In this document: one piece after another, positions 1 through 11,330 of the stretch | Position numbering within the stretch: the first letter of the stretch is position 1 | Layout: each line of letters begins with the position of its first letter | Assembly: GCA_005656395.1 (NCBI GenBank) | Contig: SRSI01000035.1 | Coordinates: forward strand, 496,001 to 560,000 | Direction: 5' to 3' | DNA: 64,000 bases | From: Strongyloides papillosus | Taxonomy: Eukaryota; Nematoda; Chromadorea; Rhabditida; Strongyloididae | Notes under the pieces: model-generated | Databases searched by the model: none | What the model was told of the DNA's origin: nothing | Seen by the model: the letters and a program-made list of their open reading frames with translations, nothing else | Program-made: the position numbers and the translations under genes

Positions 1-787
1 AGTTGGAAATATCATATTAAATAAAGTATTCGATAAGGTAGGCAATAAATAAAAATTGTTGAAAAAATATAATAAAATATATGTAATTATTCTAATAAAT
101 AACACAACAGACAACTATGAAATGGTCAAATTATTGAAAAGTGGAAGGATTAGTCATGTAAGTAACATTGGCCAAAGAATATATAAAATCACGCACATTA
201 AACAATTAAAGTTTTATAATTCTTAATCAGATGATAAAGTATTCTACTGAGAGGATGAATAATATCCCAAATGTCATTTAAATCAGAGAAAAGTGCAAAT
301 ATGGCTCTATAAAAAAGTACAAAGTATAGTAAAAATATCAATCAACACAAAACAACAGAGCAACAAAAAGAAACATCTAGAAGGAAGGAGTAACTAAAAA
401 TAAAATAAGATGGAAAAAGAGAAATATAAGAATAGTAGTAAGTAAACGTTTATTTATAAATAGGAGAAATCTAACAGAGTTTCTTTACAATAAACGTAGT
501 TATGTTATTTATCATAAATTTGCTTCTTAAATACTGATTTCTGATGTTGTATTTATCAAGCATTCATTAGCTTGATCAACATAACTATTCATTTCATAAT
601 ATTTCAGTATTTTTGTTTTAGTATTTAATAATGTTTATAAAATATTGGATTAGTTTTGTTTAGATATTTCAATATCTTTATAGAAATGTTATAAAGACAA
701 CGAATACATTTTTAATTTTGTCACTTGCAAAAGTGATACGTGGAATAAACTTCTTTATAAAATATCATTGTAATTTCTTATTTAAGT
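1..787. other. AT-rich flank without a recognisable gene
   Basis: No convincing exon, RNA gene or repeat was seen. The sequence is AT-rich with short stop-interrupted frames. It ends where the CCCAGTG terminus of putative element I begins. Confidence 0.5.
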
Positions 788-827
788 CCCAGTGCTCTGT
801 GGACAGCCTCATCCATGGACGAATATG

Positions 828-1092
828 TTCTCGGACGTTTCCCGTCTATACACGTTCTCGGACAAATTCCGAAACATGTTTGTTCTCGGACAACTTCCGA
901 AACATGTTTGTTCTCGGACAAATTCCGAAACATATTTGTTCTCGGACATAATCCGAAACATGTATGTTCTCGGACAACTTCCGAAACATGTTTGTTCTCG
1001 GACAAATTCCGAAACATGTATGTTCTCGGACAAATTCCGAAACATGTTTGTTCTCGGACAAATTCCGAAACATGTATGTTCTCGGACAAATC
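828..1092. repeat. 28-bp minisatellite, about 10 copies, subterminal in element I
   Basis: The unit contains TTCTCGGACAAATTCCGAAA followed by CATGTTTG. Copies start at 855, 883 and then every 28 bases to 1079, with a degenerate copy at 828. Each unit holds an imperfect palindrome, TCGGA...TCCGA. Because 28 is not a multiple of three and the unit has no stop in most frames, long overlapping reading frames appear on both strands; these are by-products. Placement 40 bp inside a transposon-like end, with related motifs at the opposite end, resembles the subterminal transposase-binding repeats known in En/Spm elements. Confidence 0.85.
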
Positions 1093-1754
1093 TGCGCAAA
1101 ATAGAAAAACCAAAACGTAGGGAAAAAACACAGAATCCAACTCAATTCCCTCAAATCTACCTCCAACGGACTCTCAATCCTAACTCAACCGATCCTGAAG
1201 ACCAGTTCAAGCTACCCTACAACCCTGAAACCCCAACTGCATCGTACCTAAGTATCTCACCTACACCTAACGTCTACTGAGGCCCGAACTCACACATACT
1301 AAGAAGACAACGTCTCACTACCAACTAAACTACGAAAGCTTGTTTCCACCTCAAACAAAAAATTATATATATTTGGTACAAACTTTTTAAGAATTGTTTA
1401 TGTTATTAATTTATTATTATTCCATAATTATATATATCTATCTATTCTAGTATATAAATATATAAATAAATGTATTATTTTAGATATTTTTTTCAAAAGA
1501 TTATACTACTGATTTCTTGGTATAAATATGTCCTAAAAGTAAAGTAGGAATATGAAATGTAGACATTCAAATATAACTTTTATCAATCAATTATTGTTTA
1601 ATAAACATTATTTGATATATGCTAAAATTATAACAAATTAAAAATATTGAAGTACAAGAAATGTTTAAATAATATTAGCGAAAAATTATATTAACATTAA
1701 AAATCAAATAATTAAATCAAAACAAAGCGTTTTTCATTAAACTAGTAAGAAAAT
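1093..1754. other. Non-coding stretch downstream of the repeat array
   Basis: Positions 1093-1340 are noticeably less AT-rich than the surroundings and rich in CT/AC words, with a frame open to 1280 only because it continues out of the minisatellite. No splice signals or homology were recognised. From 1340 on the sequence is plain AT-rich. Confidence 0.4.
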
Positions 1755-4353
1755 TTAGTTATGCTCATAACTATTTAAAGGACAAATAAACGCTGTATTC
1801 CTTGTTTTAATATGAATTCCATTAATAAATGCTAATTTTTTGAGCCGTGCATTGAATATTTTTAAATTTTTTCCAATGCCTTTTACCTCAAAATAAGCTT
1901 TAAAAAAATTTGTTTGCTTTATTAAATCTACAACCTCAATGTCATTGTGAACAATGTATTTTTCAAATGTTCCAGATATGAGAATTTCTCTAGTGATAAA
2001 AAATACATCGTTTGATCCATCGACTACTATATACTCAACAATGTATGGTAGAAAAGCTTCTTGGTTTGCTTCTTTAATATAAATGTAACTGTCTTGATCG
2101 ATTACGTTTCTTTCAAGATTGCTTGTAATATTATTCAATATTTTCCCTTTAGTTAGAAGAGACAAATAGTTTGAATTCTTCAAAATACGTACCTCATTCG
2201 GAAATTTATTAATGACGTACTCTGGTAATTCAATATCTATGACGTTTTTCTAAAATGAATAATTATTTTTATAATTAATATTTTTGATCTTACTTGAATA
2301 TCAGCAATAGAAAAATTTGGTTTTACATAGCAAAACCACTTGTCGTCTAGTCGTTTTGTTATTTGACTCAAAACGTTTTCCATTCTAAAAAAAAACCAAA
2401 ATAAAATTTAAACATTAAATAAGCTTACGATAAAGAGGAGAGAAGCGAATTTAAATCGTGTAATGAAGCTTCTCCTGCAAAAGTGCTAAAACAGTTAATT
2501 GATCCATGATATTTTGTTACACTAGAAATAACTTTAATATTTATAAGTAGTACTTACTAAGGAAGGTGTGTTATTTCATGACACTTCATTGTGCTATAAA
2601 AGATTTTCGATATGATTTCAACTCTTTTTGAATGCCACTTAAAAAGTGCATTTTCGATAAATTCAACAGCGTTTTTAGTCAAATTGTCTTTCAATAGACT
2701 TCCGATTAAACTAATTTGCAAAAATATATTAAGAATATATCTACTGTATACCCCATCGTCAAGATTTATAATTGAATATGTTGCTAACGGGAAAATGTAA
2801 AGAAAAATTAGTTTCATTTCGGATCCTTTGTAGGAATCAAAATTTTGTAGCTTTCTTGGCTTTCTTGCAAAGCATCTACTAATTTTATTGTTTTCTATTA
2901 TATAATTAAATAATTCTTTATAGTCTTCACTTAATGGTGGAGTAAGAAAGTTTTGATTATTTAAATAGAAACCACTTATAAAAATATTTCTCATATCATT
3001 ATGGAAACTCCCTTGCAGTACTGAATGAAACCAGTCGACTGTTATGGGATATGGATAAATAATGTACTCAAAAAACATAGGTAGTTTATTAGTATGTCCT
3101 TGGTAGTTATTTATAGTTCCCGCACTTCTTAGAACATTGTTTACATTTTCAACCATTGAATCCCTTGTTCTATAAGTGCATCCTTCAGCCGACGGATAAA
3201 CTGATCTTTTTGAAATAGTTGAACATTGTGTCAGACATAAGCTGCATCCATAAGTATGTCTGAAACTTTTCATCATAAAGAATTCATTTTTTGCAATTAT
3301 ATCAGCTGTTATATTAATAACTTTGATATTATACTTCATTAATTTACCATTATATATAAACAATTCTTCTGTAAATAGTTTAAATGCTAAAAATATCATC
3401 AAAAACTAGAAAGAAATCAACTTACATTCAAACGTTCTCTCAATTTTTTTTTCCATTGAATGAACTGGTATTTTTTCACCATAATATATGGCTAATGGAA
3501 TGTAGAATTGGAACTTGTTCCTTATTGATATTGGCAGATTTAAAATTCTTAGTGAAATTGGATATATTTTGTGTGTTCGATTAGTTATGTTAAAATGGGC
3601 ATCATCAAAGTGCATCTGCACACCAATAGTAAATATATCCTTATCAACATTTCTAATTGTTTTGTAGAGTTCTCCACAAATTGAATCTTTTAAATATGGA
3701 GAAGAGAGCATTTCTTCTGTATAAGAAATTATCTCTTTCTTGTACATTTTGAATATGTCATTTATTCTTCTTTTCGCGTTGTATATGACAAGTTTACCAC
3801 CTTCCAAATCTTCATATATTGCCTCATTTGATAAAGTGTATTTTCCTCTACTCAAATAGTTTCTGGTTCCTTCCAGACTTGTAAAGAGTCTGTTAGGTTG
3901 AGGTAGAGCTTTCTTAATCACACTATAATATGAATATATTGTTAATAAATACTATGCATTATTGTTACCTCAAATACATCTCATGTCCTCTGTCGGAAGT
4001 ACCGCTCTTAATCTAAAAAAATGTAGAAAATTATAAATTTAAACAGTTATTACCTTTGCATTCATCAGTTCATCAACAAAAGCTTTTAATGTTATACTTG
4101 CATTTTCATATAATGGAACACTGTCGTCAGTATCTTCATTATTGTCATCATTTTCAGTTGATATAAATTCCCATTTTTCATCTTCTAAAATTCCCAAATT
4201 AGTATCATCAACAATTATGGATTCTTCAGCGTCTATATCAATGTTTTCTAATATTTCTTCAGCTGGTTCATCTGATCGTTCTATTCTTTCTCTTTCAGCT
4301 GCTTTGCGTAATAATCTAATATTTCTATATGTTCTTCTATAACCTTGAAACAT
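1755..4353 (-). CDS. Tnp2-like (EnSpm/CMC) transposase, 782 aa, 7 exons
   Basis: Exons on the minus strand: 4054-4353, 3969-4012, 3426-3922, 2558-3386, 2429-2521, 2294-2384 and 1755-2249. All joins keep frame (2349 nt). The order of motifs follows the metazoan Tnp2-like transposases. There is a basic start with YRRTYRN, then a FDD-containing catalytic-type block. A cysteine pair in GCSLC, the DWFH block (family DYMH) and a FARKPRKL motif followed by SYKGSEMK match the family signature FxRKPRxLxxxxRWKATE. A CHEITHLPY...FSTFAGE tail corresponds to the family HxLxHLP...FSAFPFE. ATG 4353 directly follows an acceptor-like TTTACAG, so the message may be trans-spliced there. Expected role: DNA cleavage and strand transfer for a cut-and-paste transposon. 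It appears intact, with no stop or frameshift, unlike most old copies. Superfamily assignment rests on motif recall; the catalytic acidic residues were not verified. Confidence 0.75.
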
Positions 4354-4395
4354 ACTGTAAATATAGAAAATTATTAATTTATAAAATTTGTTCAA

Positions 4396-5111
4396 AGTTT
4401 ATATAAAATTTTAACGAATAAAAATATATAAAATAAAATTTTGAAGAACCATACAATTTAACAAGAATCTTTAAACGACAATACTACGCATTTTAATTTA
4501 TAACAAAAGAATAAGAAAGTTAATTTTATTTTCAATATAACTTTTTTCCAACTTTATTAATTTTTATAGTTAAGCATACCAAAAAAAAATGTGTTTTTTA
4601 ATTTATTTAGTAGAATGATCTCAAGAGTTCTGAATCATAATAAAAATTTTTAAAAAGAGAAATTTTTGTTTTGATCACTTTTTTGCATAGTATTATTTCA
4701 GAAATTTAAGTTTAAACAAGCAATGTTTTACAATAAGGATATTATTGTATCATTTTGTAATGTTAAATTTTAAATTCCAACTCTTTGTATATAATACTTT
4801 TTGTTTTTAAATAGAATTTTTCTTTTTTTGTAAAGTTATTAATGTCATATAACAGATAAAATATTTTCATCGCATGAGAATTTTAAAGATATTCATAACT
4901 TTCTTATCCAATGTCACGTATCTGACTTTAGTTTTATTTTCAAATAAAATGCAAGAGTTATCAACAATTAAAGAATGTAGTTTAATAAAAAAAAAGTTTA
5001 TTAGATGTGCTGTAAATATTAAAAATAGTAACAAAATTATTTTATAAGCTTGAATTTTAATCTACATTTGTATTTATTCTCTTAAAACAACTTCAAATTT
5101 ATTCACTAATA
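4396..5111. other. Intergenic AT-rich spacer
   Basis: Lies between the divergent transposase and small membrane-protein genes and so could hold both promoters. No motif was recognised. Confidence 0.4.
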
Positions 5112-5556
5112 ATGGGTATTGGTCCAAGTGCAGAGGTCAAGGAAACGGTTAACATTATTACTCAAAACAATCAAAATCCATCTTTGGGAGTACCAAATGA
5201 AAGTCATCTACAAATTAAAAATATACTTTATAGTGAAGTTTTATATTGGACTAAAAGTATTTTTGCTCATATTGGACTTTTTGCTGTGATTTACCATCTC
5301 GTAAGATGCTGCTTAAAGAACAGCATTTGTTGGAAACTCACTTCAATATTTACATATAACTCATGTAATTCACAGAGAGGTAAGTTTGAATTTGTTTATA
5401 TTTCTATCATAAGTTTTAATAATTTTAGCAACTAATCCTCCAGCAATTGAAATGGGTGGTGTTCGATCAAACGCCAAAAAAGAAGAATTTGACGAAGTAA
5501 AATTTATGATTAGAAATGAAATGAAAGAAATATTTGACTCTTATATTAAAGCTTGA
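5112..5556 (+). CDS. Small predicted membrane protein, 131 aa, 2 exons
   Basis: Exons 5112-5379 and 5429-5556, joined across a 49-bp GTAAGT...TTTTAG intron, give 131 residues. The first part is polar; residues about 47-67 (SIFAHIGLFAVIYHLVRCC) form one hydrophobic segment with a trailing Cys pair; the C-terminus is charged (KKEEF, EMKEIFDSY). It has no homology I recognise. It is encoded head-to-head with the minus-strand transposase inside element I, so it may be an element gene rather than a host gene. Function unknown. Confidence 0.6.
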
Positions 5557-5646
5557 AGAAAATTTTTTCATTTTGTAATGAAAATTTTTTTAAAATTTAT
5601 ATTTTTTATAGAATATTAATTCAGTTATGATTATTTGACATTACAA

Positions 5647-7108
5647 TACACTCAAAATTTTTTAGTAACATATTTAGTATGTAACGTTACATATTTTTGT
5701 AATAAAATTGGTAAAAATTATTTCAGTATGTTATTTACATACTGATGTCTTAAATTTCAAAAAAGTATGTAATATAGTTTTTACGTGAAAAACACATATT
5801 AATATGTGTTTTTTTACTGTGATAATTTTACATACTAAATATGTGTTATAAATTTTTAAAATAAATACATATTTTTTCTTAATTAGCTTAATGTTTCAAG
5901 TATAATAATCATAAATATTCTTCATACTAATGCGCAAATCAAATTTTATTATAATAAAACTACAAATGATACAAAATAATTATTATGAAATAACAAAACA
6001 AACAAAAAAGCTACATATTAACAACAAAACTACATTAACAGAAAACAAACAATAATTAACTGGACACAAACTTCTTCAAGAATTTCTTATTCTTAACTAG
6101 TGAAATTGAATCTGAAAAAAAAGTAATATGAAGAAATAGAGCAAAACCTATCTTTTCCAAAAGATTGAATATAAAGAGATGATTCCTATGCTTATTATTA
6201 ACAAATCTACACCTGAAAAAATATCGTTATATAAGAAAAAATATAATACAACTTATCTTATTATCAGTTTGAATAGTGAAGATGCTCCTTGTTCATATAA
6301 TTTATGAATTCAAATCTGAAAAATTTAGTTATTTAAGAACAAAAAGATAAAACTTATCTCATTATCAAGTTAAATTGTAGTATATGTAAAAAAATCTGAA
6401 ATATAAACATGGTTAATATATAATAAAAACTACTAAGTCAGCATACCAATCACAAAATTTCTACTGTAAAAAGACAATACAATAAAAGGTAAATGATTAT
6501 AATATAGTAATATGTCTGCGACAAATATATAATTTAAAAACATTAGTAGACATAATGAAACAAAAACAACTATAAGAAGAATGATTGTGTTAAGACTATT
6601 TAGTAAAAAGATGTATATTTTTAAACAACTTAAAGTATACATGTATTTATCATACTTCTAACAAGAATTACCTAGTTTTTTGCTTTGAAATGATAATTTT
6701 TATAACAAAGAACAATCATAGACATACTTTGTAATAAAAAAACATACTACACAACACAACATAAAAGGCACGGTATAAAGAAATCCTTCACATTATTTTA
6801 AAACTATCAATTTTTGTTATAGTAAGTTTCTAAATAAAATTTTTAAATATTATACTAAAAAACGGAAAACGATAATGAAACCTCTATGCATGTATTTTTG
6901 ATTCAACACCAAATTAGAAAAAGAGGTATTTGATCAAGAATTGAGATAGAGTATATTTTTCTATAAACCATAATATGTATAGAAGTATGTAAATTACAGC
7001 AAAGTTTCAAAAAAAACATACTTGATATGTTAATTTACCTACCAGTATGTATATTACATACAAAATAAAATCTACATACGAAATATGTCAGTAAAATTTT
7101 TGAGTGTA
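5647..7108. mobile_element. Non-autonomous DNA element (MITE-like), 1462 bp
   Basis: The left end is TACACTCAAAATTTTTTAGT at 5647; the right end reads, reverse-complemented from 7108, TACACTCAAAAATTTTACTG. These imperfect inverted repeats run about 28 bp. The outermost TA fits a TA target duplication. The interior has only short stop-interrupted frames and many copies of ACATACT/AGTATGT words. Size and end sequence resemble the element at 39775-41239, so both likely belong to one family. Confidence 0.7.
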
Positions 7109-8376
7109 GTTATAGTGTTTTAAAATACCATAAACATACAATTTAAATAAAATAAAGTAGATTTTATATGATAAAGAATAGGTTATATTAGATGAAATTA
7201 AAAAGACAATTGATAAGGTAGCATTAATTAATATAAAAAATAATTTTATGTAAACGAAAAAATGATTATGAAATACCTTCATTTAAATAAAATATAAGGA
7301 GATATATTATTAGTATATTATTTTGAAATTCATTTGCCTAAAATTCATTTCTTTTTGTTTTATATGAATAGAACGCATTTATATAAGATTATTTTTTTTA
7401 TGCAACAGTGACAAGCGATTTCATTAACATAAACATACGAAATCAAAAAAGCAATTAATAAAGAAACATTGCTTGATATAAAGAAGAATTTCTTGTAAAA
7501 GGAATAGTGATTATGATTAAGTAATTAAACATATTATAATAATGAGAGTTATTTAATTAATTTAAATATAGTAATAATATATGCAACAGTTTTGTTGTTT
7601 CTGTATATCTGTTTTCTATCGTTTATAATATTATTTATTGTTTACTTTCATTTATTTAGAATAATACAATTTTTTTGGCACATTGTTTTTTTAAATTGTA
7701 ATATTAACAGTACCAAAGAAAATTATTTTAAATAATACGCTATTTATGGATAAAATGAAAATTGAGGACTGTATAAATAAGAAAATGTGACTATATAATT
7801 GTTTTAAGTACTTATTTCAATATTTATAATATTATACATATTAGATACTTTCATAGATTTCTTTTTTAAAATCATTTGTCTCAATTGCATTTCTTTATGT
7901 TGTATATTAATAGCACGTATATATATAAGATGACTTTAATTATGTAACAGTGACAAACGGTTTTATAAACATAGTTACATGCGAAATCAAAAAGTCAATT
8001 GATAAAGTAGCATTGCTTAGTATAAAAAAGACTTTCTTGTAAAAAAATAATGATTATGATATGTCTTTATTTAATTAAAATGTAAATTTATTTAATTAAA
8101 ATATAAATAAAGAGATATATAAAAGTATTTATTTTGAAATTTATTTGCCTAAATTTCTTTTTTTTATGTTGTACGTCAATAGCATGTATATATGTTAGAT
8201 GACATTATTCATCCAAAGGCAACAAATTGTTTTTTAAACAGAGATATGAATGACGTTAAATATAAAAGATTTTTTTTGTCTTATTCATTAGTTTTGAAGT
8301 GAAATATTTAAAATTTGATTCTTGTATTTTCCTTTTAATGTTACAATTTTCAGATTGATACAGTCTAATTTTAAAG
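7109..8376. other. AT-rich spacer upstream of the AT-hook gene
   Basis: No exon was recognised. Loosely repeated segments occur here: words such as TTTTTTATG, TGTAC/TATAT, AATAGCA and GACAA recur near 7340-7440, 7880-7960 and 8140-8230. They look like two or three diverged tandem blocks of roughly 250-500 bp without coding potential. Confidence 0.35.
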
Positions 8377-9745
8377 ATGTCTAATAAGAAGGAATTATGT
8401 GTTAAATTTAATCCAAACCACATAAGAGGATTATTCGACGATTCATCAGAATGTAGTTCAATTTGTTCTGTTAAAACACAAAACTCTGTTAGAACACAAA
8501 ATTCTGTTGAAACACGAAGTTCTTTTGCTGGAAAAAAAAGTCAAGAAAGAGAAAATATTGCTGAAAATGTTGTTGACAAAGTTCCCAAAAGACGTGGAAG
8601 GCCAAGAAAGAAAAGGTTTGAAGAATTAGAAAATAGTCCAGAGTTCTACGAATCAAGAATTGAAGAAAACGAAAAAAAGAAATCACGTAATGTTAGTTTT
8701 ATTTTTTGTTTTTAAATTTTAACTTGTATTTACAGTCATCATTTGCAAATTTCTTATCAGTTTTAGAAAACAAAGAAAATGATAGTAAAAAAAATGAAAT
8801 TGATAAAAATAGTAGAAATGAAGGATCTACTGCTATTGAACCAAATAAAAAATATCCAACAAATAATAATATAATGGATACTAATACATTATTACAAAGT
8901 AGAGGGGATGATATAAGTACCGTTGAAGAAGTTTTGAAGGAAAGTGGTGGTAAATTAAATAACAACGAAGTTTTCAATTTAATTAAATCTATTAATTTTG
9001 ATTTACAAAATATCAAAAATGACATGGGTAATTTAAAAAACACAGTTGAAGAAAAATTTAATAGTATCGAGAATGAAACAAAAACAATTTTAAGTTTAAT
9101 TGATGAAATAAAGATCTCTATTGATGATATGGTAGAAGAGAAAAAAAATAAAAGAAAGAGAAATATTGTATCTGGTTTTTATCATGTTGCTGATGATGAC
9201 AAATCCTTTATACATGATCTAGAAGAAAGTTATATTGAAGGTCTTGTTTTTCAGATGAGACGGTATTTTGATGATAATAATAGTAAATTTAAAATAAATG
9301 ACGGTAGACTTAAAGAATTTCTTAATCATGATGATATAAAGAAGACAGCAATTACATATTTAAAAGATACCGGTAAATTTTGTAAATTCATAGCTGACAT
9401 ATTAATACCTGAAGAAATTATTCTTAAGTACTACTTTCCAACAAAACATGGCAGACGGGGCAAAGATATGATATTTGATAAATCAGTTATAGATGTCTTC
9501 ACCTCTTCCGCGATGTATCTAGGGTTAGCTATTATAGTTGAAAGTAAACAGTATGTTTAGTTTATTTAATATAATTATAAATTAAATCTTATAAAAAATT
9601 TTTTAGATATTTAGCTCATGGAGTTCAACTTATAAATGCTCGTACTTATGATAAAGTACATAGAAAAAAAAATGTTACATTTTATAACATCAATAATGTT
9701 TCTACATTTTTTTCAAAAGAGTACTTTAGAAAAGAAAGAAGATAA
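8377..9745 (+). CDS. AT-hook and coiled-coil protein, 422 aa, 3 exons
   Basis: Exons 8377-8691, 8736-9550 and 9607-9745 keep frame. Residues about 72-80 (KRRGRPRKK) are a canonical AT-hook for minor-groove binding at A/T tracts. Residues about 175-265 are heptad-rich and probably coiled-coil, ending in a basic patch (KKNKRKRN). The last 150 residues form a separate helical region with FPTKHGRRG and a final exon rich in basic residues; a distant BEN-like fold is conceivable but not demonstrated. Located inside putative element I near its right end. By analogy to TnpA of En/Spm it might bind the element ends; that is inference from position and the AT-hook only. Confidence 0.7.
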
Positions 9746-10793
9746 AGTAATTTATTTTAAATAAATAAATTATTTTATTTTGAAACTTTTAATAGGTTTT
9801 AAAAAATTTATGCCGAGGATTAAAATTTGGAAATTATAAGAGATAAAAAAATCAAGTTACTACATATTTTTCATATCATTCATAATAGTGAATTTATATT
9901 TTAAAAAATTTATATAACAGTAGATTTTTATAATAATAGATTTATATTAACATAACAATAAATTTACCATGAAATAATAATATATTTATAATTTTTTTAT
10001 ATAATATTTATGATATTTAAATTCTTAATATGATATTTTTCTTTTAATAAATTGTATTTTTTCTACCATAATAAATTAATAGACAAAAAAATTTTTTTTA
10101 TTTTTATATTAATATTAACAATTTATTAAGCTATTTTCCATTAATTTATATGGCAATTACCAAAAAATTAATGATTGTCCGAAGTCGGACAACTACGTCT
10201 AATTATGGAAAACAAACAGTTTGTCGGAAAGGTCTGTCCGCAGTGCACTGGGGTGATAATAATAAATTAAAATTTCTTATTAAGGAATTATGTTTGACAA
10301 AATAAAATTATAAATTTAAAAACAAATTTCTAAAGAAACCAACTATATTAAATAAGATACTGCAATAATTTATTAAAGAATTAAGTAAGATAGTATAAAT
10401 GGAAAAAATAATATCAACGCTTGAATTTATAAAAATTAAATTATGATATAGACACAAAACCTAAACATGTCCTTTAGACCAATACGATTTACATAAAAAA
10501 AGAGCTATATTCGATAGTATTTTGGGGCCTAGGTTTTTTACCCGTCTTGCAAACACATTGTAGCTCATTTTGCATATACAAAACGAGTTAGAATGTGCGT
10601 TCAAAATGAAGTAGAATGTACATGCAAAATTGGTTAGAATGTTTATTTAATGATAAGAAATATTTCTATTTCATTAGGATACAGAGATTTTCAAGATTTA
10701 CTAGAAGGAAATGAAAACAATAATAAAAAATTTCTAATTATTTGCAAATATATACAAAAGAAATATAACGATATAGAAAAAATTTGAATCTTT
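9746..10793. other. AT-rich sequence around the right end of element I
   Basis: 9746-10170 is featureless A/T. 10171-10252 is the GC-richer right end of element I. 10253-10786 shows no gene; a few near-repeated phrases (TAGAATGT with GTACATGCAAAAT-like words, 10585-10645) occur. 10787-10793 (AATCTTT) is the left target duplication of the next element. Confidence 0.4.
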
Positions 10794-10959
10794 GTTGTAA
10801 CCTTTGCTCATAGCCAAGGCTATGAGTTTAGCACCAAAATCCATTTATTTCAGTGAAGACTAAACTATTTTATTATAAAAACATGCTATTTAAATAGATA
10901 ATAATATAAATAAAATTATAATAATAACATAATTAATTATCATATATAAATATTTATAT

Positions 10960-11330
10960 TTAAATATTACATCCCTCCAGTTTTGATTTGGCTTCGGCAA
11001 CTAATTTATCAGACAAAGCTTGAGGTGATAATTTTACAAAGCGAGAAGTTTTACGAGTAATACATCTTCCAGGCTCCATAATAACGTAAACAGAATTGTT
11101 GAATTTTTGTAATACGTAGCATGGTTTCCATTCAGCATTAATGTTGGGCTCTGATCTATAATATCCATGTAGAAAAAGTGGTATAACAGTTTCACTTTCA
11201 ATAGGGGCTGTAGTATTTGATATTTCACGATTTGTATTTTGACAGAAACATTGGGGAAGAGTATGTTTTCTATTGTCTTCATCATATTTTGACACTAATT
11301 TTCTTATAGTTTTATCTGGATTATACTATT
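10960..11330 (-). pseudogene. Integrase C-terminal remnant of a Ty3-like pol
   Basis: An open frame on the minus strand encodes about 120 residues with no ATG at its head; the visible block WKPCYVLQKFNNSVYVI followed by TRKTSRFVKLSP matches the C-terminal domain of Ty3-type integrases, which reads W-G-P-x-V ... V-H-x-x-R-L-K-P. It lies immediately downstream of the gag-protease ORF but in another frame, overlapping its stop. Reverse transcriptase, RNase H and the integrase catalytic core are absent, so this is the scar of an internal deletion of pol. It could still be expressed by frameshifting, but nothing shows that. Confidence 0.6.

Larger units (their letters stand above)
788..10252. mobile_element. 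Putative large EnSpm/CMC-like DNA transposon (element I)
   Basis: The ends are an inverted pair: CCCAGTGCTCTGTGGACAG at 788-806 and the reverse complement of CCCAGTGCACTGCGGACAG at 10234-10252, 17 of 19 positions matching. Both ends also carry TCGGA/TCCGA-type motifs internally: ten in the 28-bp array on the left, and GTCCGAAGTCGGAC (10178-10191) on the right. Inside are an intact Tnp2-like transposase on the minus strand, a small membrane protein and an AT-hook protein on the plus strand, plus a nested 1.46-kb element. Flanking GT dinucleotides (786-787, 10253-10254) could be a 2-bp target duplication, but that is weak. That these genes form one 9.5-kb unit is an inference from the end match and gene content. 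Confidence 0.5.

Noticed and set aside
828..1092. CRISPR-like array
   Set aside because: Eukaryotic context, no spacers: units are contiguous 28-bp repeats.
718..1280. Five overlapping long reading frames on both strands
   Set aside because: All arise from the 28-bp minisatellite, which rotates frame and lacks stops; no start context, splice site or homology.
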